DNA of 20,394 nucleotides, taken from positions 1 to 20,394 of the IMG/VR virus record IMGVR_UViG_3300006874_000191, one strand, 5' to 3'. The DNA comes from a virus. Of this stretch, positions 8,218-15,359 are shown one piece after another. Position 1 is the stretch's first letter. Each line of letters begins with the position of its first letter. Below the pieces are notes generated by a model. That model was not told the origin of the DNA and made no database searches. It saw nothing but the letters and a program-made list of their open reading frames with translations. Both the position numbers and the translations under genes were made by a program.

Positions 8218-8223
8218 AAGGAG
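8218..8223 (+). promoter_or_regulatory. Ribosome binding site of the major capsid gene
   Basis: AAGGAG lies 8 nt before the ATG at 8232 and confirms this start, which gives the N-terminus MAITSASGGFDGSW. Confidence 0.75.
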
Positions 8224-8231
8224 AAATTATT

Positions 8232-9287
8232 ATGGCTATTACTTCCGCATCAGGAGGTTTCGACGGTAGCTGGTCCCCAGTTATTTATTCGAAACAGGCA
8301 CAGATTGCACTTCGCAAAGCTGCTGTCACAAACGCGATTACAAACAACTCTTACTTCGGTGAAATTGCCAACCAAGGCGATGTTGTTCGTATTCAAAAAG
8401 AACCAGATGTAACTGTTAACGCTCTGCAGCGTCACACAGCTATCTCTGTTGAGAAGTTGAACGATGAAGACTTCTCTCTCACAATCGACAAAGCAAATTA
8501 CTTCGCGTTCAAAATGGACGACATCGAAGATCAATTCGCAAATGTGGATTACGTTAGCCTTGCTGCTGATCGTGCAGCATATAAAATGGCTGACGCTATG
8601 GACGCAGACGTATTGTCTTACTTGTCAGGTCACACATCAGCAGGTGTATTGATTACATCTACATCTGGTGACGCACAGCACGATACTGCTGGTAACCTCA
8701 CAGGTGAATTTCTAACTGCGAACCACCTGACTATTGGTGATATTGGTCACATCACAACTGCTGACTCAGGCGGTACAGGTGACTCTATCCCATTAGCAGC
8801 ACGTCTTCCAGGCGCAACATCTTTGTCAACTACAACAACGTCACCTTTGACGGTCATTGCACGTATGGCACGTGTTATGGACGTAGCAAACGTTGACTCA
8901 CGTGGTCGTTGGCTTGTTGTTGATCCAGTCTTTATGGAAATCCTAAAAGACGAAGACAGCCGTGTACTTCAGGCTGACTGGGGTGGATCTGGCCTTATGA
9001 ATGGCTTGGTATTGAACAACTTGCACGGTTTCCGTGTATATGTTTCAAACAACTTGCCTTCTGCAGGAACAGGCGCAGGTACTTCAGGTACATCTGGTCA
9101 GGACGACAACTATGGTGTTATCGTAGCTGGTCAGGACGATGCAGTCGCATCTGCGGAGCAAATCAACAAAGTTGAGAACTACCGTGATCCAGACTCATTC
9201 GCTGACATTGTACGTGGTATGCACCTATACGGTCGCAAGATCCTACGTCCAGAAGCACTCGTAACAGCACGTTACAACGCTGCTTAA
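8232..9287 (+). CDS. Major capsid protein
   Basis: This is the HK97-fold-type coat subunit that forms the icosahedral head. At 351 aa it has the size usual for podovirus capsid proteins. The N-terminal third has an arm (SGGFDGSWSPVIYSKQAQIA) and then a block with GDVVRIQKEPDVTVNALQRH, followed by a long spine-like helix region with AADRAAYKMADAMDADVLSY. The middle holds RARMARVMDVANVDSRGRW-like coat sequence (in fact IARMARVMDVANVDSRGRW) and WLVVDPVFMEILKDEDSR, and the C-terminus ends GMHLYGRKILRPEALVTARY. These are marks of marine phage coat proteins. It sits after the scaffold, has its own leader and ribosome binding site, and is followed by a strong hairpin. Codons are C-ending more often (TTC, AAC, GAC) than in its neighbours, as expected for the most highly expressed gene. 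The HK97 fold is family knowledge, not proven here. Confidence 0.92.
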   Translation: MAITSASGGFDGSWSPVIYSKQAQIALRKAAVTNAITNNSYFGEIANQGDVVRIQKEPDVTVNALQRHTAISVEKLNDEDFSLTIDKANYFAFKMDDIEDQFANVDYVSLAADRAAYKMADAMDADVLSYLSGHTSAGVLITSTSGDAQHDTAGNLTGEFLTANHLTIGDIGHITTADSGGTGDSIPLAARLPGATSLSTTTTSPLTVIARMARVMDVANVDSRGRWLVVDPVFMEILKDEDSRVLQADWGGSGLMNGLVLNNLHGFRVYVSNNLPSAGTGAGTSGTSGQDDNYGVIVAGQDDAVASAEQINKVENYRDPDSFADIVRGMHLYGRKILRPEALVTARYNAA

Positions 9288-9300
9288 TTAGCATAAACTT

Positions 9301-9326
9301 TGGGGCTGGTCTATGCACTGGCCCCA
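9301..9326 (+). terminator. Strong hairpin after the capsid gene (likely terminator or processing site)
   Basis: The stem is TGGGGCTGGT (9301-9310) with ACTGGCCCCA (9317-9326): ten pairs, two of them G-U, closing a 6-nt loop CTATGC. It lies 13 bp after the capsid stop codon. Only a weak T-run follows (ATTGTGCTTTAAC), so termination is probably partial, allowing read-through into the virion genes downstream at a lower level than capsid mRNA. The 3' arm is shared with the element before the scaffold gene. Confidence 0.62.
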
Positions 9327-9352
9327 TTGTGCTTTAACAAGAGGATATACTC

Positions 9353-9790
9353 ATGGCAATTACTACAGCAATGTGTAACAGCTTTAAACAGGAACTGCTG
9401 AAAGGTGAGCATGATTTAGACAACCACACATTGAAGGTTGCCTTGATTAAGGATACACCGTCAGGAACCTATGGTGCTGCTACAACAAACTATTCTGACG
9501 TTACAGGTAACTCAGATGAAGCTTCAGGTACTAACTACACTGCAGGAGGTCAAGCACTAGATAGCCCTACTGTTAGTCTTTCTGGTGGTGTGGCTTATGT
9601 TGACTTTGCAGACGAAGTATTTAGCAACTTAACTATTTCTGCTGATGGTGCTATTATTTATAACAGTAGTGCCAGCAATAAAGCTATAGCAGTCTTTGAC
9701 TTTGGTAGCACAGTAACATCTACATCAGGTGATTTTACTATTGTGTTCCCAACTAACGACTCTTCTAGTGCAGTAATACGTATTAGCTAA
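9353..9790 (+). CDS. Small virion protein, possible capsid decoration protein
   Basis: The product is a 145-aa beta-rich protein. It starts MAITTAMCNSFKQELLKGEH and continues with NHTLKVALIKDT, a Gly/Thr-rich middle (TNYTAGGQALDSPTVSL) and a C-terminus with ADGAIIYNSSASNKAIAVFD and GDFTIVFPTNDSSSAVIRIS. Proteins of this layout are common in marine phage structural modules, usually unannotated. Location directly after the capsid gene suggests a head decoration or cement protein, but a head-tail joining or tail role is equally compatible with the sequence. AGAGGAT lies about 9 nt upstream of the ATG. It follows the capsid hairpin, so its mRNA level is probably lower than that of capsid. Confidence 0.6.
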   Translation: MAITTAMCNSFKQELLKGEHDLDNHTLKVALIKDTPSGTYGAATTNYSDVTGNSDEASGTNYTAGGQALDSPTVSLSGGVAYVDFADEVFSNLTISADGAIIYNSSASNKAIAVFDFGSTVTSTSGDFTIVFPTNDSSSAVIRIS

Positions 9791-9805
9791 ACTAAGGTAT
9801 ATACA

Positions 9806-12800
9806 ATGGCATTAATTATTAAAGATCGTGTCAAAGAGATCACGACTTCTACAGGTACAGGTGCTGTATCTTTAGAAGGAACCTCTGCGACATTTGACAC
9901 ATTTCAAAGTGTTATGTCAAATGGAGACACAACCTTTTATGCCATTGTGCATACCGCTTCTGCTACAGATGAATGGGAAGTTGGACTAGGCACGTGGAAC
10001 ACAGGTAATACCCTGACACGTACAACTGTCTATGCTGGATCAAGTGGTACTTCTGCTGTCAACTTCAGCAGTGGTAATAAAGATGTCTTTATGACATATC
10101 CTGCAGGTAAAGCTGCTGTCACAGGAGAAGATGTTACATTTGCAGATATTACTGTTACAGGAACAGTAGACGGGCGTGATGTAGCTACAGATGGTACCAA
10201 GCTAGATACGATAGAAACTAATGCAGATGTAACAGACACTACAAATGTTTCTGCTGCTGGGGCTTTGATGAAGTCTGGCGGCACTATGACAGGTAATCTT
10301 ATCCTTAATGCTGATCCCACTACAGCACTAGGAGCCGCAACAAAAGAGTATGTAGATACGATTGCTGCAGCAGGTATTCATTACCACACACCAGTACGTG
10401 TTGAATCCCCCAGCGCACTTACTGCTACGTATAATAATGGTTCGTCTGGTGTAGGAGCTACACTTACAAACAGTGGCACACAAGCTGCACTAGTTATTGA
10501 TGGTGTAACACTAGCTACCAGTGACCGTGTACTTGTGTATAACCAATCTAATGCAGCACACAATGGTATTTATACAGTAACCAACACAGGCTCTGCATCT
10601 ACTAATTGGGTACTTACCCGTGCTACAGACGCAGACAGTTATGCTCCATCAGACCCAGATGCAATGGGTGAAGGTGACGCATACTTTGTTAAAGAAGGCG
10701 ACACAGGCGCTGGCGAACTATATGTGATGAATACTAGTGGTACTATTACATTTGGTACTACTGCTATTAACTTTACAGTTATTGCTGAGACAGCCGTATA
10801 TAGTGCAGGAAATAGTTTAACTCTTACTGGCACTACTTTTGACACAATACAAGATATACAAACATCAGCAAGTCCTACATTTGCTGGTGCTACTGTTAAC
10901 GGTAACATCACAGTTACAGGCACTGTAGATGGACGTGATGTTGCTGCAGATGGTACTAAGCTAGATGGCATTGAAGCTAATGCTGACGTAACAGATACAG
11001 CCAACGTGACCGCCGCTGGCGCACTCATGGACAGTGAAGTCGCAAACCTTGCACAAGTAAAAGCTTTTGACAGTGCTGATTATGCTACGGCTGCACAAGG
11101 CACTACAGCAGATAATGCTTTACCTAAAGCTGGTGGCACTATGACAGGCAACATTGTCATGTCTAGTACAGAAACTGTGGATGGTAGGGATCTATCTGTA
11201 GACGGAGCTAAACTAGATGGCATAGAATCTGGTGCTACTGCTGACCAGACTGCATCAGAGATACTTACAGCTATTAAGACAGTAGACGGTTCTGCATCTG
11301 GTCTTGACGCAGACTTACTAGATGGACAACAGGGTAGCTACTATCTTAACACAAGCACATCATTCAGTGGTGACGTAAGTGGTACTTATAACGCCATAGT
11401 CGTAGCAAATGATAGTCATACCCATGATACCAGATACTTGCAGCTTACTGGGGGTACATTTGCGGATAATGCTGTTATTAAATTTGGTTCTGATGAAGAC
11501 CTAAGAATTTACCATAGTGGTTCGTTTGGTTTAATAGATAACAGTAGTTCTTCTAATACCCCTCTTATAATTGGAAATAATGGCAATGATCAACAAATAA
11601 GAATAAGAACTAAAAAGACAGGCGAAGCTACAACAACCAATATTTTTATTGCAGATGGAGCAACTGGCGAAGCGCAGCTTTTGCATTTAGGTGATGAAAA
11701 GCTCGCAACCAAAAGTACAGGTATTGATGTAACAGGCATAGTCACAGATGACGGTGCTACCCATGATGGTGATGTTACGTTTACGGGCGCGTCTTATAAT
11801 GCCCTCTGGGATAAATCAGACAATGCCCTTGAATTTGCAGATAATGCTAAAGCTGTATTTGGAACTGACAGTGACTTTGAGCTTTATCACAATGGTTCAC
11901 ATTTATTTTTATATAATAATACTGGTAGTAATTATTTCAGGTCTAATAGATACGCCTTTTCAAATACAAGTGGGACACTTATGGCCAACATGTATTCTGG
12001 GGGTCAAGTAGAGTTATATCATTCAGGATCAGAAAAGTTTAGAACTACGTCATCAGGAATTGATGTAACTGGCAATATTGCTGTCTCAGGCACTGTTGAT
12101 GGTCGTGATGTTGCAACAGATGGGACAAAGCTGGATGGGATCGAAGATAGTGCGGATGTAACCGATGCGACAAACGTAGCGGCGGCAGGTGCGGCTATGA
12201 CCACGGGGGCGACATTTACAGGTGCTGTTGGTGTTGATGCAAACTTTGATGTTAAAAATAACAGATTTACGGTAGACTCCTCAACAGGTAATACCTTTGT
12301 TCTTGGTTCTTTGACTGCTTCAGGCACAATATACGCAAACAACGGGGCTACTTTCGGCGACAACGACAAAGCCATCTTCGGCGCTGGGTCTGACCTACAG
12401 ATTTACCACAACGCAAACAACAGTTACGTTCAAGATGTTGGCACTGGCAAATTACACATCACAAGTGATGGCACAGGTGTAAGCATCGACAAAGGCACAT
12501 CAGAATTAATGGCTACGTTTGATACAGATGGCGCAGTTACGCTTTACTACGACAGCGCAGCCAAACTCGCCACCACCAGCACAGGCATTGACGTAACGGG
12601 CAACATTACAGTCTCAGGTACCGTTGATGGTAGAGATGTTGCAACAGATGGGACTAAATTAGATGGTATTGAAGCAGGTGCAACTGCTGATCAGACTGCT
12701 AGTGAAATCCTTACTGCTATCAAAACTGTAGATGGCTCTGGTTCAGGCCTAGACGCTGACCTGTTGGATGGTAACCACGCAAGCGCATTCTTGACAGGAA

Positions 12801-13525
12801 ACCAAACAATTACTTTGTCAGGTGATCTATCTGGATCTGGCACAACATCCATCGATGCGCAGCTTGCTTCTAACGTTGTCGGTGCTGCTGAATTAAACGT
12901 AACGGGTAATGGTACAACATCGCAGTTTTTACGCTCTGACGGTGATGGTACATTTACTTGGGCAACGCCTGAAGGATCCATTCCCTCTGGTACTGTTATG
13001 CTATTTGCACAGACTGCGGCCCCGACAGGCTGGACAAAATCCACGGCACACGACAACAAGGCATTGCGCGTTGTTTCAGGTACCACTAGCTCTGGCGGTT
13101 CCGTAGATTTTACAACTGCATTTGCATCTCAGGCAATTAATGGATCTATTGGAAATACTACAGCGGGTGGATCAATTGGAAATACCACTGCGGGTGGGTC
13201 TGTTGGATCTACAACCCTGACAACATCAACAATCCCAAGCCACAGGCATACTCGCATACAGGCAGGGGGAGTGCTAGAGGTAGGGGAAAACACTCCCTTT
13301 AATACAGCGTATTGCCGCTCTATACATTATCGCGGCGGTAATGACTTTACAGCCTCGCCTTTTATGACCAACTATACGGGTAGCAGTGGCTCTCACAACC
13401 ACAGCTTTTCAGGTACAGCCCACAACCACAGCTTTTCAGGTACAGCCCACAATCACAGCTTTTCAGGTACAGCCGTAGATCTAGCCGTACAGTATGTTGA
13501 TGTTATTATTGCGACGAAAAATTAG
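9806..13525 (+). CDS. Modular tail fibre with collar-like, His-rich tip
   Basis: This 1239-aa fibre subunit is probably trimeric and binds the host surface. The N-terminal module (about 1-105, starting MALIIKDRVKEITTSTGTG) is a common virion-anchoring type. SGGTMTG motifs occur at 157 and 443, the first leading into AATKEYVD. Residues about 193-330 form a well-known fibre domain with VIDGVTLATSDRVLVYNQ, NGIYTV and TRATDADS. Five VDGRD-type repeats start at residues 121, 374, 458, 764 and 940, and three D-x-x-[IL]YH repeats at 565, 690 and 863. The C-terminus from 1057 (SIPSGTVMLFAQTAAPTGW) resembles a phage tail collar domain and ends with four HxH motifs (1146, 1197, 1206, 1215). The gene is compositionally mosaic. 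An AAGGT ribosome site precedes the ATG. The chaperone-like gene at 13812 probably serves this fibre. Confidence 0.85.
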   Translation: MALIIKDRVKEITTSTGTGAVSLEGTSATFDTFQSVMSNGDTTFYAIVHTASATDEWEVGLGTWNTGNTLTRTTVYAGSSGTSAVNFSSGNKDVFMTYPAGKAAVTGEDVTFADITVTGTVDGRDVATDGTKLDTIETNADVTDTTNVSAAGALMKSGGTMTGNLILNADPTTALGAATKEYVDTIAAAGIHYHTPVRVESPSALTATYNNGSSGVGATLTNSGTQAALVIDGVTLATSDRVLVYNQSNAAHNGIYTVTNTGSASTNWVLTRATDADSYAPSDPDAMGEGDAYFVKEGDTGAGELYVMNTSGTITFGTTAINFTVIAETAVYSAGNSLTLTGTTFDTIQDIQTSASPTFAGATVNGNITVTGTVDGRDVAADGTKLDGIEANADVTDTANVTAAGALMDSEVANLAQVKAFDSADYATAAQGTTADNALPKAGGTMTGNIVMSSTETVDGRDLSVDGAKLDGIESGATADQTASEILTAIKTVDGSASGLDADLLDGQQGSYYLNTSTSFSGDVSGTYNAIVVANDSHTHDTRYLQLTGGTFADNAVIKFGSDEDLRIYHSGSFGLIDNSSSSNTPLIIGNNGNDQQIRIRTKKTGEATTTNIFIADGATGEAQLLHLGDEKLATKSTGIDVTGIVTDDGATHDGDVTFTGASYNALWDKSDNALEFADNAKAVFGTDSDFELYHNGSHLFLYNNTGSNYFRSNRYAFSNTSGTLMANMYSGGQVELYHSGSEKFRTTSSGIDVTGNIAVSGTVDGRDVATDGTKLDGIEDSADVTDATNVAAAGAAMTTGATFTGAVGVDANFDVKNNRFTVDSSTGNTFVLGSLTASGTIYANNGATFGDNDKAIFGAGSDLQIYHNANNSYVQDVGTGKLHITSDGTGVSIDKGTSELMATFDTDGAVTLYYDSAAKLATTSTGIDVTGNITVSGTVDGRDVATDGTKLDGIEAGATADQTASEILTAIKTVDGSGSGLDADLLDGNHASAFLTGNQTITLSGDLSGSGTTSIDAQLASNVVGAAELNVTGNGTTSQFLRSDGDGTFTWATPEGSIPSGTVMLFAQTAAPTGWTKSTAHDNKALRVVSGTTSSGGSVDFTTAFASQAINGSIGNTTAGGSIGNTTAGGSVGSTTLTTSTIPSHRHTRIQAGGVLEVGENTPFNTAYCRSIHYRGGNDFTASPFMTNYTGSSGSHNHSFSGTAHNHSFSGTAHNHSFSGTAVDLAVQYVDVIIATKN
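10166..12676 (+). repeat. Five VDGRD-type protein repeats in the fibre
   Basis: The motif TVDGRDVATDGTKLDGIE or a close variant begins at nt 10166, 10925, 11177, 12095 and 12623. Two of the five (the third and fifth) continue into the same longer module, GATADQTASEILTAIK plus TVDGS-x-SGLDADLLDG; the others continue into ADVTD-x-x-NV-x-AAGA. Spacing is irregular, so these are modular building blocks and not a simple tandem array. Confidence 0.8.
11498..12409 (+). repeat. Three D-x-x-IYH-type repeats in the fibre shaft
   Basis: DLRIYHSG (from 11498), DFELYHNG (11873) and DLQIYHNA (12392) each begin a segment of roughly 60-70 residues ending in KLATTSTGIDVTG or a close variant. They look like repeated shaft or carbohydrate-facing domains. 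Units differ strongly in base composition. Confidence 0.7.
13142..13216 (+). repeat. 27-bp tandem repeat encoding GSIGNTTAG
   Basis: Two full 27-bp units (13142-13168 and 13169-13195) and a diverged third unit (from 13196, GSVGSTT) encode GSIGNTTAG-GSIGNTTAG-GSVGSTT just before the SHRH motif in the fibre tip. Such short in-frame repeats can change copy number by slippage. Confidence 0.8.
13394..13474 (+). repeat. Three tandem 27-bp repeats encoding HNHSFSGTA
   Basis: Units at 13394-13420, 13421-13447 and 13448-13474 are identical except for one synonymous change (AAC to AAT in the third). Each encodes HNHSFSGTA at the fibre tip. HxH motifs in fibre tips such as T4 gp37 bind iron in the trimer axis; by analogy these may stack metal ions. 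Confidence 0.9.
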
Positions 13526-13527
13526 AT

Positions 13528-13815
13528 ATGAAGATTGAGCCTAAAAACGGTTGCCCATTAAATAGTTTTGAGCCATGCAAGCAATTAGATTGCGCTTGGT
13601 TTGTACAAATTCGCGGCATGAACCCAAACACAGGGAAAGAGATAGATGAGTGGGGATGCTCTATGGCATGGCAACCTATTTTAATGATTGAAAACTCTCA
13701 GCAACAGCGCCAAACAGCGGCGGCTGTAGAAAGTTTTCGCAATGAAATGGTTGTATCAAATCAAAATACTCTTAAGTTATTTTATAACAGCTCACTAAAG
13801 GAGATTGAGAAATGA
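13528..13815 (+). CDS. Small four-cysteine protein of unknown function
   Basis: The 95-aa product has cysteines at 9, 17, 22 and 44 in the pattern NGCPLN...PCKQLDCAWF...EWGCSMAW, followed by a helix with NSQQQRQTAAAVESFRNEMV. The four cysteines could bind zinc or an iron-sulfur cluster, but no known finger spacing is matched. Similar small proteins lie near fibre genes of marine phages as hypotheticals (from memory). It starts 2 bp after the fibre stop and overlaps the chaperone-like gene by 4 bp (ATGA), so it belongs to the same translational unit. No good ribosome site is visible; coupling to the fibre is likely. Function is not assigned. Confidence 0.72.
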   Translation: MKIEPKNGCPLNSFEPCKQLDCAWFVQIRGMNPNTGKEIDEWGCSMAWQPILMIENSQQQRQTAAAVESFRNEMVVSNQNTLKLFYNSSLKEIEK

Positions 13816-14219
13816 GACTTACAGTGGTTCCAATTGATGGAACGGTAGTCAAAAATGGGGTGAGTTATTCAGATCTTGACTTATCTGGCGCTAATATTCC
13901 TTCTAATATTCATGCGTTGCAATGGCAGGGGCAGAGTGGTTGGATTGAGCTAACAGATATGGCGAACATCCCATTGACAGAGTTGCCTGAATGGGCAGAG
14001 GCAGCTTCAGCTATATGGGACAATGCTGAAGCCATAGCTAACGCCCCGCCGCCTGATCCCACGCCGGAGGAGCTTACTGCTATTCGTATATTGGAACTAA
14101 AGGATCTGCTCCGCGAAACTGATTATGTCGTTCTTTCTGATTATGACAGAGATAAGCCTGATGTTATTTCTCAACGCGCTGCGTGGCGTGAGGAGATTAG
14201 AACGCTTGAGGCTGAGTAA
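13812..14219 (+). CDS. Tail-fibre assembly chaperone-like protein
   Basis: The 135-aa protein has an N-terminal beta part (MRLTVVPIDGTVVKNGVSYS, then HALQWQGQSGWIEL). A Pro-rich linker (NAPPPDPTPEE) follows, then a helical C-terminus with LKDLLRETDYVVLSDYDRDK and ISQRAAWREEIRTLE. The L-K-x-x-L-x-x-T-D-Y-V plus R-x-x-W-R-x-x-I pattern is that of phage tail assembly chaperone C-terminal domains (Pfam Phage_tail_APC type). Such proteins usually act on the fibre encoded next to them, here the 1239-aa fibre. AAAGGAG (13797-13803) lies 8 nt before the ATG, and the start overlaps the preceding stop by 4 bp. Confidence 0.75.
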   Translation: MRLTVVPIDGTVVKNGVSYSDLDLSGANIPSNIHALQWQGQSGWIELTDMANIPLTELPEWAEAASAIWDNAEAIANAPPPDPTPEELTAIRILELKDLLRETDYVVLSDYDRDKPDVISQRAAWREEIRTLEAE

Positions 14220-14243
14220 TTAAGGTTTTAAGAGAATAACTAA

Positions 14244-15350
14244 ATGCTAGGCTTTAGTAGTTTTTCACAGGCTTCTTTTTCCTCTTTAGGGGTTACCTCT
14301 TTAGGGGCGCTTGCTTTCTTGGCTACTACAGCGTCTAGCTTTTCAATTGCTGCTATTACCTCTAACGGTCAGGCAGGTCCAGTACTCCCTTCTGCCTCTG
14401 CTACTTTTACAGCAAATGCATTTGGTGATGTAGATGCACAAGCTACAACAGAACTAATAAATGCTTTAGCTTCATTTAATATAGCTACACTGGCTGATAT
14501 AGATGCACAAGCTAATACTACTCTACCAGCAGCTACTGCTACTTTTACTGCAGCAGCATTTGGTGACGTAGATGCACAAGCAAGTATAACTTTTTCGGGT
14601 GCAACCTCTACTTTTGCTGCATCAGCACTTGACTTTGATGCACAGGCAAGTATAACTACTTCTAATGTAATATCTTCTTTTAGTATTAATGACTTTACTT
14701 CTGTAACAGGTTTAGCTAATATTACACCAAGTGGTGCTACAGCTACCTTTGCATTAGACATAGACTTTGACGCTAAAGCAAACACAAGCATAGGCGGCTC
14801 TGTTACAGCTACACTTACTGCCTCAGATGTTGAGGGTGATGGACAAGCAAGCGGATTCTTAACTACTACTGCAGCATTCCTCTCAATCTACATTACAGAC
14901 TTTGCAGATGAGGACGCACAAGCTAGAGCGTTTATGCCAGTGGCAGCGTCTAGCATTACAGCAAGTGCTTTTGGTGACATAGATGCTAAAGCTAATACAA
15001 CTAGTCAATCTGTAACAGCAGCACTAGAAGCATCAGCATTTGATGATGTAGACGCTAAAGCTAACATAACGCCCAGCGCAGCAACAGCTACGATAGTGAG
15101 CACAGATGTTGAAGGTGATGGTCAAGCAACTATTATACCCTCTTCTCTCTTACTAACACAGGCTGTTAACTTAGATGATCCTACTGCTGTAAGATTTGAC
15201 TTTACTCCATTTATAGATACATATGATAGAAATAGAATTATTTATGTAGTATCCTATGGAGGTAGTGATACAGCACACATTAGAGAAGAGAACAGAACAG
15301 TTTACATAGAAAAAGATACACAAAATAAAACTGTGTATATTGCAGCATAA
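14244..15350 (+). CDS. Acidic 22-25-residue repeat protein, probable virion surface or tail protein
   Basis: The 368-aa product has three parts. Residues 1-41 are Ser/Ala/Phe-rich and hydrophobic (MLGFSSFSQASFSSLGVTSL), with no basic residue and so not a normal signal peptide. Residues 42-300 are about eleven degenerate repeats of 22-25 residues with consensus A-x-x-T-P-x-x-A-T-A-T-F-T-A-x-A-F-G-D-V-D-A-Q. Each alternates a Thr/Ala beta-like stretch with an acidic turn ending DAQ, DAK or DGQ. The C-terminal 60 residues form a distinct domain (NRIIYVVSYGGSDTAHIREE and TVYIEKDTQNKTVYIAA). There is no Cys or Trp and very little positive charge in the repeats. It sits between fibre genes and the adaptor, so a tail or head appendage is likely. 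Function is unknown; Ca2+ binding by the acidic turns is a guess. Confidence 0.72.
   Translation: MLGFSSFSQASFSSLGVTSLGALAFLATTASSFSIAAITSNGQAGPVLPSASATFTANAFGDVDAQATTELINALASFNIATLADIDAQANTTLPAATATFTAAAFGDVDAQASITFSGATSTFAASALDFDAQASITTSNVISSFSINDFTSVTGLANITPSGATATFALDIDFDAKANTSIGGSVTATLTASDVEGDGQASGFLTTTAAFLSIYITDFADEDAQARAFMPVAASSITASAFGDIDAKANTTSQSVTAALEASAFDDVDAKANITPSAATATIVSTDVEGDGQATIIPSSLLLTQAVNLDDPTAVRFDFTPFIDTYDRNRIIYVVSYGGSDTAHIREENRTVYIEKDTQNKTVYIAA
14367..15150 (+). repeat. About eleven degenerate 22-25-residue repeats
   Basis: The repeat ends read, in order, DVDAQ, DIDAQ, DVDAQ, DFDAQ, SVTGL, DFDAK, EGDGQ, DEDAQ, DIDAK, DVDAK, EGDGQ, each followed by Ala and a Thr/Ser/Pro-rich stretch. 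DNA identity between units is modest, so the array is old or has been diversified under protein-level constraint. Confidence 0.8.
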
Positions 15351-15359
15351 GGACTAAAG

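Larger units (their letters stand above)
8011..8231 (+). other. Capsid-gene leader, 221-bp non-coding spacer
   Basis: This is the longest stretch without a gene in the window. It holds a promoter-like TTGACA at its upstream edge, an AT-rich inverted repeat (8043-8065), and a GCGC...GCGC and GAGAA...TTCTC pair (8119-8141) that would form mutually exclusive small hairpins. It also has a perfect TATAAT hexamer (8196-8201) and AAGGAG (8218-8223) 8 nt before the capsid ATG. The only ATG-started frame looked at, 17 codons from 8166, has no ribosome binding site. The most likely role is control of high capsid expression. Confidence 0.55.

Noticed and set aside
8166-8219. 17-codon open frame in the capsid leader
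   Set aside because: No ribosome binding site and no recognisable sequence; too short to support.
13142-13474. Diversity-generating retroelement variable region at the fibre tip
   Set aside because: No reverse transcriptase, accessory protein or template repeat is visible in the window; the repeats are short in-frame tandem units instead.
14369-14791. 140-codon minus-strand frame with repetitive Ala/Val sequence
   Set aside because: It is the antisense of the acidic repeats of the + strand protein; repetitive codons keep the antisense frame open.
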